A DNA stretch of 64,000 bases from an uncultured Bacteroidota bacterium (GCA_903926385.1 CAIYIS010000059.1:124001-188000), one strand, 5' to 3'; numbered from the stretch's first letter, positions 1 through 9,881 are shown. A program made the numbers and translations. Notes: generated by a model from the letters alone, not told the origin.

Positions 1-1599
1 ACAAACGTAAACATAACCTTTAATGATGTTGCCGGTTTAGAAGGTGCAAAAATTGAAATCAAAGAAATAGTAGATTTTCTTAAAAACCCCAAAAAATATA
101 CTATTTTAGGAGCAAAAATTCCAAAAGGAGCATTATTAGTAGGCCCTCCGGGAACAGGTAAAACTTTGCTGGCAAAAGCTGTTGCTGGTGAAGCTAAAGT
201 ACCTTTCTTCTCGCTTTCCGGGTCAGATTTTGTTGAAATGTTCGTGGGAGTTGGAGCTTCTCGTGTACGAGATTTATTCCGCCAAGCGAAAGAAAAAGCA
301 CCTTGCATTATATTTATTGATGAAATAGATGCAATTGGACGTGCACGAGGCAAATCTCCTGCTCAAGGAGCAAATGACGAACGTGAAAACACGTTAAATC
401 AGTTGCTGACAGAAATGGATGGATTCGGAACAAATAGTGGTGTTATTATTCTGGCCGCCACAAACCGTGCAGATATTCTGGATAGAGCATTAATGCGTGC
501 CGGTCGTTTCGACAGGCAAATCTACGTTGATATGCCCGATTTGAATGAACGAAAAGATATATTTAAAGTACATTTAAAACCACTAAAACTAGATGATACA
601 GTTGATGTAAATTTTCTTGCAAAACAAACTCCTGGCTTTTCGGGCGCAGATATTGCAAACATTTGTAATGAAGCAGCGCTAATAGCAGCCCGATTTGATA
701 AAAAAGAAATTGGGAAACAGGATTTCCTTGATGCGGTAGATCGTATCATTGGTGGTCTAGAGAAGAAAAATAAAATCATCTCTGTACATGAGAAACAAGT
801 CATCGCCTATCATGAAGCAGGACATGCTGCTGTGAGTTGGTTACTTGAACATGCCAGCCCTTTGGTAAAAGTAACTATAGTTCCTAGGGGCCGTTCGTTG
901 GGTGCTGCTTGGTATCTGCCAGAAGAACGCCAGATAACAACTACAGAACAATTAATGGACGAAATGTGTGCAACGCTTGGAGGGCGTGCTGCTGAAGAAA
1001 TAGTATTTGGAAAAATTTCGACAGGAGCACTAAGCGACCTTGAGAAAATAACCAAACAGGCTTATGCAATGATTACCATTTACGGACTAAACGAAAAAAT
1101 TGGTAATATTAGCTATTATGATTCTACAGGTGCGAACGAATACGGCTTTACGAAGCCTTACAGCGAAAGAACAGCGCAAACCATAGACGAAGAAGTCAGT
1201 AAAATGATTGAATTAGCTTATGTTCGCGCTAAGGATATACTTACTCAAAACAAACCTTTATTAAAACTTCTTGCTGAAAAACTGCTGGAGAAGGAAGTTA
1301 TTTTCAAAGAAGATTTGGAAACAATTTTCGGAAGACGTCCTTATGAAGTGGAAGAATTAGTACAACCAAAATTAGTAGAAACTCCACCATTAGCCGAACA
1401 GAAAAAGGAGGAAGCAGAAAAGACAGAAATCAAAAGTGCGCCCGAAAAAGAAGTTACAGATATTAAGGCTGAAGTGGAAGCGAAGGTGAAAGCTGAAGTT
1501 AAAGCAAAAGAGAAAAAAGAAAAGAAAAAAACTGAAGATAACAACGAGCCTTCTGATCTGAATAAAGAACAGGATGCACCTAAAGACACATTGTTTTAA
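1..1599 (+). CDS. ftsH: ATP-dependent zinc metalloprotease FtsH, 3' part
   Basis: FtsH is a membrane-anchored AAA+ protease that extracts and degrades membrane and short-lived cytosolic proteins. The reading frame is open from the first base, so the N-terminal membrane and periplasmic part lies outside the window; 532 residues are visible. Walker A (GPPGTGKT, visible residues 48-55), Walker B (IIFIDEID, about 103-110), the arginine-rich second region of homology ([11 protein letters not shown]) and the zinc motif HEAGH (271-275) are all intact. The end is a long Lys/Glu-rich, probably disordered tail of about 70 residues that finishes DTLF. The stop lies 3 bases before the next gene, so the two are probably co-transcribed. 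The family assignment is certain. Confidence 0.97.
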   Translation, partial: TNVNITFNDVAGLEGAKIEIKEIVDFLKNPKKYTILGAKIPKGALLVGPPGTGKTLLAKAVAGEAKVPFFSLSGSDFVEMFVGVGASRVRDLFRQAKEKAPCIIFIDEIDAIGRARGKSPAQGANDERENTLNQLLTEMDGFGTNSGVIILAATNRADILDRALMRAGRFDRQIYVDMPDLNERKDIFKVHLKPLKLDDTVDVNFLAKQTPGFSGADIANICNEAALIAARFDKKEIGKQDFLDAVDRIIGGLEKKNKIISVHEKQVIAYHEAGHAAVSWLLEHASPLVKVTIVPRGRSLGAAWYLPEERQITTTEQLMDEMCATLGGRAAEEIVFGKISTGALSDLEKITKQAYAMITIYGLNEKIGNISYYDSTGANEYGFTKPYSERTAQTIDEEVSKMIELAYVRAKDILTQNKPLLKLLAEKLLEKEVIFKEDLETIFGRRPYEVEELVQPKLVETPPLAEQKKEEAEKTEIKSAPEKEVTDIKAEVEAKVKAEVKAKEKKEKKKTEDNNEPSDLNKEQDAPKDTLF

Positions 1600-1602
1600 A
1601 CT

Positions 1603-2256
1603 ATGGCAGACGTTACTTCCAGGGAAAAAATATTAAAAAAAATCCGAAAGGCTTTAATTCATAAATCAACTCAGGAAATAGGTGATGTGGATTTGGACTC
1701 TGAAATTTATGTAGCATCTGATGAACCTTTGGAAATTCAGTTCGCACAAAACTTTTCAGCATTAAATGGAAAATTTGTTTTCTGTGAAAATGAAGTTGAG
1801 TTTATCGAGAACTTTGAATTCTTTGTAAAAGACAATAATTGGAAAAACATTTATTGCTTAGAGCCATCTATCAAAAATATTTTCAAAAAAGGACAAATCC
1901 TCTATTCTGATAAGGAGGAAGATTTTGCCCAAACAGATATTGGTGTTACTCTCTGCGAATGTTTAATTGCCCGTACAGGAAGTATTATTATTACTTCTAA
2001 ACAAGCATCAGGAAGAAGACTACCGGTATATTCCAATTACCATATTGTTATTGCCTACACATCACAATTGGTAAAAAGCATTAAAGATGCATTAAAGTTT
2101 ATTCGTGAAAAGTATACAGGGCAAATTCCTTCGATGATCACCACAATTACGGGACCCAGCAAAACAGCGGATATTGAAAAAACACTTGTTCAGGGAGCTC
2201 ATGGCCCGAAAGAAGTATTTGTTTTCCTAATAGATGATATTCCATTAACGGATTAA
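1603..2256 (+). CDS. LUD-domain (LutC/YkgG-like) protein
   Basis: A 217-residue protein of the LUD family, whose members include LutC of the lactate-utilisation complex. The family pattern is visible around residues 110-160: LCECLIARTGSI, then SGRRLPVYSNYHIVIA, then a TGPSKTADIE segment near residue 185 that matches the family's C-terminal motif. No LutA or LutB partner is nearby; instead the gene sits between ftsH and cdsA, a placement I associate with Bacteroidota. Its role there is unknown, and lactate oxidation should not be assumed. It starts 3 bases after the ftsH stop and ends 10 bases before the cdsA start, so one transcript is likely. Confidence 0.85.
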   Translation: MADVTSREKILKKIRKALIHKSTQEIGDVDLDSEIYVASDEPLEIQFAQNFSALNGKFVFCENEVEFIENFEFFVKDNNWKNIYCLEPSIKNIFKKGQILYSDKEEDFAQTDIGVTLCECLIARTGSIIITSKQASGRRLPVYSNYHIVIAYTSQLVKSIKDALKFIREKYTGQIPSMITTITGPSKTADIEKTLVQGAHGPKEVFVFLIDDIPLTD

Positions 2257-2266
2257 TTTAAACGTC

Positions 2267-3097
2267 TTGAAAAATTTCTTCACCCGTACGCTCACCTCAG
2301 GCGCATTTGTTGCTGTTTTACTAGGCTGTACCTTTTACGGTGCAGTCTCCTTTTCAATCCTCTTCTTGATTATAACTTTACTCGGACTTATTGAATTTTA
2401 CACATTGACCCAGAAGGGTGGTGATAAGCCCCAAAAAGCAGTAGGTACAATTGTTGGAGTTATTCTTTATTTACTTAGTGCATTGTCTTGTATGTATGGA
2501 CTGAGCTCAAGAATACTAGTTCTAATCCTTCCTATTTTGTTCCTAATTTTTATTATTGAACTATACAGAAAGAAAGAAAATCCATTTCGAAACATCGCCA
2601 TAACATTTATCGGAATTATCTATGTAGCTATTCCGTTTTCATTACTAAATTGCATTGTTACTTACACAGGGACTTATAACTACCAATTGTTGTTTGGAGT
2701 GTTTTTTATTATATGGTGCAACGATTCAGGAGCATATATTGTAGGTTCGCTACTTGGCAAACACAAATTATTTCCACGAATCTCTCCAGCTAAATCTTGG
2801 GAAGGTAGTGTTGGAGGGGCTTTTATTAGTTTTGCGATTGTTTTTATTATCTCCGGATGGTATTCTTCTGTGTCGTTAACCGATTGGATGGTGATTGCTT
2901 CCATTTTAATAGTAATCGGAACTTTAGGTGATCTTGTTGAGTCCTTGTTTAAAAGAAGTATTCAAGTGAAAGATTCAGGCACCTTATTGCCTGGACATGG
3001 GGGTATTCTTGACCGATTTGACAGTTTAATTATGGCTGTTCCCTTTATTTTTACCTATTTATTTTTAATCAAGATGCTTTTTCATCATTATGATTAA
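2267..3097 (+). CDS. cdsA: Phosphatidate cytidylyltransferase CdsA
   Basis: CdsA makes CDP-diacylglycerol from phosphatidic acid and CTP at the inner membrane, the entry step to phospholipid synthesis. The 276-residue protein is almost entirely hydrophobic, with about seven or eight membrane segments. The family signature is complete near the C terminus (SLFKRSIQVKDSG, then PGHGGILDRFDS). The start is a TTG at 2267: the N terminus MKNFFTRTLTSGAF fits the family and no better ATG precedes it. It is the last gene of the ftsH-LUD-cdsA run; the gene after it has its own promoter. Confidence 0.93.
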   Translation: MKNFFTRTLTSGAFVAVLLGCTFYGAVSFSILFLIITLLGLIEFYTLTQKGGDKPQKAVGTIVGVILYLLSALSCMYGLSSRILVLILPILFLIFIIELYRKKENPFRNIAITFIGIIYVAIPFSLLNCIVTYTGTYNYQLLFGVFFIIWCNDSGAYIVGSLLGKHKLFPRISPAKSWEGSVGGAFISFAIVFIISGWYSSVSLTDWMVIASILIVIGTLGDLVESLFKRSIQVKDSGTLLPGHGGILDRFDSLIMAVPFIFTYLFLIKMLFHHYD

Positions 3098-3142
3098 AAT
3101 CAACAAACATAAATAACCTAGTCCCCACATTAGTATTTTTTA

Positions 3143-3150
3143 TAAATTCG
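3143..3150 (+). promoter_or_regulatory. -7 box for gdhA
   Basis: TAAATTCG fits the TAnnTTYG form of the Bacteroidota -7 element seen before many genes here. It lies 51 bases upstream of the dehydrogenase start. No clear -33 TTG is present. Confidence 0.55.
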
Positions 3151-3201
3151 CACCACCAAAAACGGGTATAGAAAAGTATTACGAGAATTTTAAAAAAAAT
3201 T

Positions 3202-4482
3202 ATGACAACAGAAACAAAAACAACAACAGCGGAAACTCACCAAGACAGTATGTTTGACGCGGTTTTAGCACGACTTGATGTTGCCGCAAAAATTTGCGGA
3301 TTATCAGACAATGCTGCTAATGTATTAAGAAATCCTCAAAAACAAGTAAAGGTAAGTTTACCTGTAATGATGGATAATGGCAAAATTCAAATATTTGAAG
3401 GTTTCAGAACCATCCATTCGACAATTTTAGGTCCATCAAAAGGAGGAATCCGTTATGCAATGGATGTGTGTGATGACGAAGTTAAGGCACTTTCAGCATG
3501 GATGACATTTAAGTGTGCAGTTGCTAACCTTCCATACGGAGGAGCAAAAGGAGGTATTAAATGCGACCCAAGAAAAATGAGTGTTGGTGAATTAGAAAGA
3601 TTAACAAAAGCTTACACCATTGCAATGTCGGATGTTTTCGGACCAGACAAAGATATTCCTGCTCCTGACATGGGTACCAGCGGAAGAGAAATGGCTTGGT
3701 TGTTAGACGCGTTTAACAAATCTCATCGTGGCGATTTCCCTGCTGTAACAACAGGAAAACCTGTTGGTTTGGGAGGGTCTTTAGGTAGAGATGCTGCAAC
3801 AGGTCGCGGTGTGATGGTTGCTACACTTGCTGCATTGAAGAAAATGAACAAAAAGCCAGAAAATGTTACAGCTGCGGTTCAAGGTTTTGGTAATGTTGGT
3901 TCACATGCTGCTAGATTGTTGAGCGAAAAAGGAATTAAAGTTTGTGCCATTGGAGACCATACCGCTACTTTCTGGAACGAGAAAGGTATTGATATCTATG
4001 CTGCTCTATCCTATGTTAAAAATAACGGAGGCATATTGAAAGGCTTTACTGGAGGTACAGAAATAAAAAACACAGAATTGTTAACTTCTAAAGTGGATGT
4101 TTTGGTTCCTGCGGCATTACAAAATGTAATAACAGAAGAAATCGCAACTCAGATTAAAGCTACTTTAATTGTTGAAGGAGCCAATGGCCCTACAACTCCT
4201 GAAGCGGATCATATTTTAAATGAGAAAAACATTATCGTTGTGCCGGATATATTGGCAAACGGAGGTGGTGTTACTGTTTCTTATTTTGAATGGGTACAAA
4301 ACAGATACGGTTATTATTGGTCAGAAGAAGAAGTAAATGCAAAACACGATGCTTCTATGAGTTTAGCTTTTGAACAAGTATGGAACAATGGTCAGCAATA
4401 TAAAACCACAATGCGTATAGGTGCTTACATCTCTGCTCTTAAAAAAGTGGAATTAGGTATCATAGCAAAAGGCGTTTACTAG
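3202..4482 (+). CDS. gdhA: Glu/Leu/Phe/Val-family dehydrogenase, probably glutamate dehydrogenase
   Basis: NAD(P)-dependent oxidative deamination of glutamate, or the reverse amination of 2-oxoglutarate, is the likely reaction. The 426-residue length is typical of the short hexameric class. The substrate-binding and catalytic lysine region (MTFKCAVANLPYGGAKGGI) is at about residues 111-129, the PAPDMGTSGREM motif near 153-164, and the Rossmann glycine motif QGFGNVGSHAA near 230-240. The C-terminal NGGGVTVSYFEWVQN segment is characteristic. Coenzyme preference cannot be read with confidence. A bidirectional terminator follows the gene. Confidence 0.92.
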   Translation: MTTETKTTTAETHQDSMFDAVLARLDVAAKICGLSDNAANVLRNPQKQVKVSLPVMMDNGKIQIFEGFRTIHSTILGPSKGGIRYAMDVCDDEVKALSAWMTFKCAVANLPYGGAKGGIKCDPRKMSVGELERLTKAYTIAMSDVFGPDKDIPAPDMGTSGREMAWLLDAFNKSHRGDFPAVTTGKPVGLGGSLGRDAATGRGVMVATLAALKKMNKKPENVTAAVQGFGNVGSHAARLLSEKGIKVCAIGDHTATFWNEKGIDIYAALSYVKNNGGILKGFTGGTEIKNTELLTSKVDVLVPAALQNVITEEIATQIKATLIVEGANGPTTPEADHILNEKNIIVVPDILANGGGVTVSYFEWVQNRYGYYWSEEEVNAKHDASMSLAFEQVWNNGQQYKTTMRIGAYISALKKVELGIIAKGVY

Positions 4483-4505
4483 AACGTATCATTCGTTACT
4501 AAAAT

Positions 4506-4538
4506 AAATCCCCTTTCAGAAATGAGAGGGGATTTTTA
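4506..4538. terminator. Bidirectional terminator between convergent genes
   Basis: A 9-bp perfect stem (AAATCCCCT at 4506-4514 with AGGGGATTT at 4527-4535) is followed by T residues on the plus strand and by an AT-rich run on the minus strand. It serves gdhA and probably also the converging RCC1 gene, whose stop codon it abuts. Confidence 0.85.
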
Positions 4539-5984
4539 TTGGATTATAATCATCTTATTAAAACATTTCTTATCTAAATCTTCCAACTGAAGAAAGTAGA
4601 TTCCTCTCGTCCAATCCTGCCCAATTAAATCAAAACTCCATTCACCGGAATTAGCTTGAATAGGCTGATTTAATTTTTCATTCATAATTTCTCTTCCTAA
4701 AACGTCTTTTATTTTAATGGAATTAAATTTCCTGTTTCCTTTTACTGAAACAGTAGTTTCGGAAATAAAAGGGTTGGGATAAACAGTGATAAGCAATTCA
4801 TTCAAATTATTTTCATCAATACCCAACGGAGAACACCAATTAATAATTTGAACAGGAATCATTCTGCAATGACAACCAAACAAAACAACTGTACCATCCC
4901 CAATACCATGTTCATTGTTTCCCCAAGCTTGCACAGAGAAATTATTTTTCAAGGCTATGGAATGAGAAAAACCCGCATTTATTTCAGAAATCCCTGAAAT
5001 ATTTTGCACTGAGACAGGATAATTTTTATCCAGAAGTGAATTGTCACCTAATTGACTGAAGTCGTTATTCCCCCATGAACACATCGTAGAATCATTTTTT
5101 AGTGCAAGCGAATGATTGAATCCTGCAGAAATGGACATAATATTCACAAGGCCATTTAACTTTACAGGAAAGTATTTATCCGTAAGAGAACTGTCCCCCA
5201 ATTGTCCATTACTATTTCCTCCCCACACATAAATGGTTCCATCGCTTTTTAATGCTATTGAATGTGTGTTACCTGCTGAAATTGCAACGATGCCTGATAA
5301 TGCCCTTATTTGGACAGGTATACTACTATCTAATGTTGTACTGTCACCAAGCTGCCCATTATTGTTGCGCCCCCAAGCCCAAACTGTGCTATCGCTGCGA
5401 AGAGCAAGTGAATGAAAACCTCCACCGGCAATAGCAATTATATGAGTTAAATTACTAACTGGCACTGCCACAGGATTGCAATTGCATGCAACAAGATTAG
5501 TTGTACCATTTCCAAGTTGCCCGTATTGATTGTATCCCCAATCCCAAACTGTACTGTCACTTTTTAATGCAAGGCAATGATTTTGTCCGCTTGCAATAGC
5601 CTTCACATTATTAAGGTTAAAAACTTGCACGGGGACTGAACTGTTAATATAATAACCCGTTCCCAATTGGCCATTAAAATTATTTCCCCAAGACCATACG
5701 GTACCATTGCTTTTGAGAGCCAATGCATGCCATTCTCCAGCATCCACAGCACTTATCCCACTTAGCCCAGGAATCTGTTCAGGAGCATGTCTATCAAAAG
5801 TGTCAGCTAATCCTAGTTGACCATAATAATTATATCCCCATGATTTCACAGTACTGTCGAGACATATAGACAATGTGAAATTTGAGCCGGCTGCTATTGT
5901 TTGAGAAAATGCAGAATGGCTATATAAAGAAAAAAGTAGAAACAGAGTAATAAAGTGTGAAATCCGTATTATTTTCATAAACAT
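4536..5984 (-). CDS. Secreted RCC1-repeat protein with T9SS type A sorting domain
   Basis: A 482-residue secreted protein. Residues 1-28 form a signal peptide ending in SAFSQ. Seven RCC1-type blades follow, each with a signature such as VWSWGNNFNGQLG (about every 50 residues up to residue 380), so a complete seven-bladed propeller is expected. The last 80 residues are a type A T9SS sorting domain (VYPNPFISETTV, VLGREI, RGIYFLQLED). Partner and function are unknown; the propeller suggests binding, not catalysis. A perfect -7 box lies only 7 bases upstream, so either the mRNA is leaderless or translation begins at Met3 (5978). It converges on gdhA across a shared terminator. Confidence 0.88.
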   Translation of the reverse strand: MFMKIIRISHFITLFLLFSLYSHSAFSQTIAAGSNFTLSICLDSTVKSWGYNYYGQLGLADTFDRHAPEQIPGLSGISAVDAGEWHALALKSNGTVWSWGNNFNGQLGTGYYINSSVPVQVFNLNNVKAIASGQNHCLALKSDSTVWDWGYNQYGQLGNGTTNLVACNCNPVAVPVSNLTHIIAIAGGGFHSLALRSDSTVWAWGRNNNGQLGDSTTLDSSIPVQIRALSGIVAISAGNTHSIALKSDGTIYVWGGNSNGQLGDSSLTDKYFPVKLNGLVNIMSISAGFNHSLALKNDSTMCSWGNNDFSQLGDNSLLDKNYPVSVQNISGISEINAGFSHSIALKNNFSVQAWGNNEHGIGDGTVVLFGCHCRMIPVQIINWCSPLGIDENNLNELLITVYPNPFISETTVSVKGNRKFNSIKIKDVLGREIMNEKLNQPIQANSGEWSFDLIGQDWTRGIYFLQLEDLDKKCFNKMIIIQ

Positions 5985-5991
5985 TTTTTTA

Positions 5992-5999
5992 CAAATGTA
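5992..5999 (-). promoter_or_regulatory. -7 box for the RCC1 gene
   Basis: TACATTTG on the minus strand, a perfect TAnnTTTG. Its closeness to the first ATG (5984) implies an extremely short or absent leader, and favours Met3 at 5978 as a possible start. Confidence 0.6.
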
Positions 6000-6175
6000 G
6001 AGTAAATTAAAGTTTTAAAAAAATTCAAAATGAGTAGAATTTAAAATTTTACTACTTCACAATCTTCGTCAGTAGACTTGCTTTAAAAATCACGAGTCAT
6101 CAAGTAAAACAATTATTCCTTAACTCTAATCCAATCAATTACGAATGACAACATTTATCGTATAAAATTATAGTT

Positions 6176-6183
6176 TATATTTG
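6176..6183 (+). promoter_or_regulatory. -7 box for the alpha-CTD-like gene
   Basis: TATATTTG, a perfect TAnnTTTG, ends 17 bases before the start codon. The predicted transcript would begin only about 10 bases before the ATG. Confidence 0.6.
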
Positions 6184-6199
6184 CGCAAAAAAAAATGTA

Positions 6200-6877
6200 A
6201 TGCAGACTGAAGTAAAAAAGCTAATGGAGTCCTTAACGGAATTAAAAGAGCAACTAGAGGGCATAAAACAGGATTTAAAAGATATTCATTTGAATATTTA
6301 CAAGATTGAAAATTATATTAATGAAAAGGAAAAATATAATTTAATGCACGATGAAAAGGTTAGTAAGCGAATAAAAGAATGGATTTATACTCATCCAGAT
6401 TCAGAAATGATAAACGCTCACGATTATAATATCTACAAAAAGTTAGTTATTGAAAAAGCTGACATTTTAAAAATCTCGAAAGATTACAAATTATCGAAAC
6501 TGGACATTCGCTCCATTTTGATGAAGACTACGGAGGTAATTAATGAAATACTCAAAAAGCATGAAAGTGAAGAAGGATTTCAACGATTGAAGACAAGTTT
6601 TCTGCCCCCATTCGATTTTAATAAGATTGTTATACCAACTGATAATAAAGGGCGTTCGGCATCAATAGAAAATCTATATAAAAAAACTTCTGATTTTTAT
6701 TTTTCTGCCAGAGCTGTAAATAGTATTGTTGCTATGGATTGCGTGTATATTGGTGATATTGTACTTTACGGTCATGAAATAAAAAGGTTACCTTATGTGG
6801 GGAAAAAGACTATTGTAGAAATCGAAAAGGTGCTTACAAGTTTAGGCCTCAAGTTTCTTCACGATATCAATTACTGA
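6200..6877 (+). CDS. Orphan protein with coiled coil, helical middle and RNA polymerase alpha-CTD-like domain
   Basis: 225 residues, not a standard transcription subunit. Residues 1-45 look like an amphipathic coiled coil (EVKKLMESLTELKEQLEGIK). Residues 80-120 are helical and could be a helix-turn-helix. Residues 165-222 align by eye with the C-terminal domain of RNA polymerase alpha: SARAVNS, VYIGDIV, LPYVGKKTIVEIEKVL, SLGL. The positions matching the E. coli UP-element contacts R265, N268, G296 and K298 are R171, N174, G201 and K203; S299 corresponds to T204. DNA binding is therefore plausible, as a regulator or phage-like modifier of transcription, but this is inference. The gene stands alone with its own promoter. 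The start ATG overlaps a preceding ATG-TAA. Confidence 0.75.
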   Translation: MQTEVKKLMESLTELKEQLEGIKQDLKDIHLNIYKIENYINEKEKYNLMHDEKVSKRIKEWIYTHPDSEMINAHDYNIYKKLVIEKADILKISKDYKLSKLDIRSILMKTTEVINEILKKHESEEGFQRLKTSFLPPFDFNKIVIPTDNKGRSASIENLYKKTSDFYFSARAVNSIVAMDCVYIGDIVLYGHEIKRLPYVGKKTIVEIEKVLTSLGLKFLHDINY

Positions 6878-6961
6878 TTTAAATCACCCGCCATTCCCAA
6901 TAAATTTCAATTTATTAACAAATTGTTCATTAATTCGAAATGTGAGATGCTGTATTAATGG

Positions 6962-6969
6962 TAATTTTG
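6962..6969 (+). promoter_or_regulatory. -7 box for the SprB/PKD gene
   Basis: TAATTTTG, a perfect TAnnTTTG, 95 bases upstream of the GTG start. No matching -33 element is seen. Confidence 0.5.
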
Positions 6970-7064
6970 TGCTTCGAAATTTGCAAGTGAACACCCTAAA
7001 GAAATTATTGAAAAATAAGAATTCTTAACCACTTCAATAACTATTATCAGGTTAAACAAAGAGT

Positions 7065-9881
7065 GTGGTCAACCCAATAAAAATTATTTTCCTTTTTCTA
7101 ATTGCAGCTTCATTGAATGCCTCTGCACAATGCGGTACTGTTATTTCATCATTTCCATATTCAGAAGGTTTTGAAACTTCGGCTGCATGGACAACCGGAG
7201 GTGCAAACAATGACTGGGCATGGGGAACTCCTGCACATCCCACTGTAAATTCTGCCGGTGGTGGTGTTAAATGCTGGATGGCAGGAGGGCTAACCGGCTC
7301 ATTTTACAACACCTCCGAACTTGCTTGGATAATGAGCCCATGTTTTGATTTTACTTCACTAAACTACCCTTGGATTTCCTTCAAAATATTTTGGGAATGT
7401 GAATATCATTATGACGGACTTGTGCTGCAATATACATTGAACGGAGGAACATCGTGGACCAATGTTGGGGCTTATGGAGATGCGGTAGATTGTTTAAATG
7501 ATAACTGGTACGATTATGCAAACATTCAATGGCTACTAACAAGTGCTGTACCCAGAAATGGCTGGACAGGGCGCACGGGTGCAACTGCTGGTACATGCCA
7601 AGGAGGAAATGGAAGTTTAGGGTGGTTAACCGCCAAACATTGTATGTCTGCATTGGCAAATCAGCCAAGTGTTCGTTTTCGATTTTTGTTTGGAGCAGGA
7701 ACAACCTGCAATAATTATGACGGAATAGCAGTAGATGATATTTTAATAAGTGACGCACCTGCAAATGTGGCTAACTTTACATATGCCTGTGCCGGTGCAA
7801 ATACAGTTAATTTTACAAACACCTCTTTACTTTGCCCAACAGGTTATCTTTGGGATTTTGGTGATGGAGCGACATCCACTACAACAAACCCAAGTCATAC
7901 CTATGCTGCACCCGGAACCTATAATGTAACGCTGACTTCAAGCGGTCCATGTAATGCACCGGGTTCTGTTACCATCCCAGTCTACATTTTAGGTGCAACC
8001 ACCACATCGACTAATGTTTTGTGCGGAACAGTAAATACAGGTACTGCAACAGTGATTGCTACCGGAAATTCAGGGCCATTCGTTTACAGCTGGTCACCAG
8101 GAGGACAAACCACGGCAACGGCTACTGCTCTAGCGAGTGGCACCTATACAGTAACGGTTTCTGCAACTAATAGTTGTTCTGCTTCGGCCACGGCAGTAGT
8201 AAACTTATCAGCGGCACTAAATGTATCAGCGTCATCAACTGCAGTTAATTGTTTTGGCGGATCAGATGGAACGGTTACTGCTGTTGCATCTAACGGAGTA
8301 ATTCCATATACTTACTTATGGACGGGAGGAGGAAATTCCGCAACTTATGCAAATCTTACTTCAGGTAATTATTCAGTAACAGTGACAGATTTGAATGGAT
8401 GCACAGGTACAGCTTCCACAACGGTATTGCAACCTTTAACAGCACTATCCGTTTCGGCCAATTCAACTCCCGTTAGTTGCTTTGGTGGGAGTAACGGTTC
8501 TGTTATTGCAACTGCCTCAGGCGGCACGGCTCCTTACACTTACATGTGGACCGGAGGACCAGCTTCTGCAGTTTATAGCAATATTGCAGCCGGAACATAC
8601 ACAGCAACCGCAATAGATTTTAATGGATGTACTGCCAATGTAAACGCCACGGTAACTCAACCATCATCCGCTTTGTCAGTCACTGCGACAGCGGTTCCCG
8701 TAGGCTGCTATGGTGGTAGCAACGGTTCTGCCACTGCTGTTGTTTCAGGAGGAAGTTCTCCATATACATATTCCTGGGCAATCGGAGGTGCTTTTACAGC
8801 CACTGCATCTGGACTAACTATGGGGACATACACTGTAACGGTAACAGATATTAATTTGTGTACTACCAATACAACCGCAATTGTTACACAACCTAACGCA
8901 CCAGTGACAGCCAATACAACAACAACTCAAGCGTTATGCGCATTAAGTAATGGAACAGCCACCGTAAATGCCTCGGGCGGCACATCGCCATACACCTATT
9001 CTTGGGCGCCTTCAGGTGGAACAGGGATGATAGCAGCAGCCTTAGGAGTTGGTACGTATACAGTCACCGTAACTGATTTTAATAATTGTACGGTAACCTC
9101 TGCAGCAAATATCACCAGCAATGGAAATATAGTTGCAACCATATTGTCCACTCCAATTAATTGCAATGGGGAATCCAATGGAGCTGCAAGTGCAAGTGCG
9201 ACCGGTGGAGCAAGTCCATATTCATTCTTGTGGAGTACCGGAACTGCCAATGCAACCGTTAGTAATTTGAGTCCGGGTAATTACTGTGTTACTGCTGTTG
9301 ATGCAAACGGATGTAGCGACACAGCTTGTATTGATCTATTTAATCCATCTCCCGTAATAGCTGGTTTTACAAGTAATCCAACAGTTACCGGTATAGATAA
9401 CCCTGATATTTATTTTTATGATAATTCTCAAGGAGCAGCTCTATGGCAATGGGACTTTGGAGACAATTCCGGTTCAACAGGTTGCAACCCCAATCATGAC
9501 TATACAATTCCAGGAACGTATCCGGTGACTCTAATTGTAACTAATAATCATGGTTGCCAGGATTCGGTGACTCATTATATAACTATCAATAGTGAATTTA
9601 CTTTTTATGCTCCTACTGCGTTTTCACCAAATAGTAATGAAATCAATGATATTTTTTTACCTAAAGGAACCGGTTGGGATAATTCTTCCTTTGAAATGTC
9701 TATATACGACAGATGGGGAAATATGGTTTTTAATACCACAGACCCTTTAAGGGGTTGGGATGGTAAATCGAATGGAGGAAATGCAATTTCCCAGATTGAT
9801 GTGTATGTATGGAAAGTGAAACTTTCTGAACTATCCGGAAAGGGGCATCGCTTTATGGGTTCGGTTACAATCTTGAGATAA
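7065..9881 (+). CDS. Secreted SprB-repeat/PKD protein with T9SS type B sorting domain
   Basis: A 938-residue surface protein. The signal peptide ends ASLNASAQ at residue 22. Residues 24-232 form a cysteine-containing MAM-like or jelly-roll region with WIMSPCFDF and DDILISD. A PKD domain (WDFGDGATS, HTYAAPGTYNVTL) lies at about 235-310, six SprB-type repeats at 311-760 (such as CFGGSDGTVTA with SYSW/YTYLW and GTYTVTVTD), a second PKD domain (WDFGDNSG) at 765-845, and a type B (gliding-associated) sorting domain at 848-938 (FSPNSNEIND, YDRWGNMVF, GWDGKSNG). Related proteins act in adhesion or gliding; no enzyme domain is visible. The GTG start is forced by an in-frame TAA at 7053. Confidence 0.9.
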   Translation: MVNPIKIIFLFLIAASLNASAQCGTVISSFPYSEGFETSAAWTTGGANNDWAWGTPAHPTVNSAGGGVKCWMAGGLTGSFYNTSELAWIMSPCFDFTSLNYPWISFKIFWECEYHYDGLVLQYTLNGGTSWTNVGAYGDAVDCLNDNWYDYANIQWLLTSAVPRNGWTGRTGATAGTCQGGNGSLGWLTAKHCMSALANQPSVRFRFLFGAGTTCNNYDGIAVDDILISDAPANVANFTYACAGANTVNFTNTSLLCPTGYLWDFGDGATSTTTNPSHTYAAPGTYNVTLTSSGPCNAPGSVTIPVYILGATTTSTNVLCGTVNTGTATVIATGNSGPFVYSWSPGGQTTATATALASGTYTVTVSATNSCSASATAVVNLSAALNVSASSTAVNCFGGSDGTVTAVASNGVIPYTYLWTGGGNSATYANLTSGNYSVTVTDLNGCTGTASTTVLQPLTALSVSANSTPVSCFGGSNGSVIATASGGTAPYTYMWTGGPASAVYSNIAAGTYTATAIDFNGCTANVNATVTQPSSALSVTATAVPVGCYGGSNGSATAVVSGGSSPYTYSWAIGGAFTATASGLTMGTYTVTVTDINLCTTNTTAIVTQPNAPVTANTTTTQALCALSNGTATVNASGGTSPYTYSWAPSGGTGMIAAALGVGTYTVTVTDFNNCTVTSAANITSNGNIVATILSTPINCNGESNGAASASATGGASPYSFLWSTGTANATVSNLSPGNYCVTAVDANGCSDTACIDLFNPSPVIAGFTSNPTVTGIDNPDIYFYDNSQGAALWQWDFGDNSGSTGCNPNHDYTIPGTYPVTLIVTNNHGCQDSVTHYITINSEFTFYAPTAFSPNSNEINDIFLPKGTGWDNSSFEMSIYDRWGNMVFNTTDPLRGWDGKSNGGNAISQIDVYVWKVKLSELSGKGHRFMGSVTILR
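7990..9345 (+). repeat. Six SprB-type protein repeats
   Basis: Six imperfect repeats of about 75 codons inside the preceding gene. Each opens with a cysteine-glycine block (NCFGG, SCFGG, GCYGG and variants) and ends with TYTVTVTD or a close variant. Confidence 0.8.
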
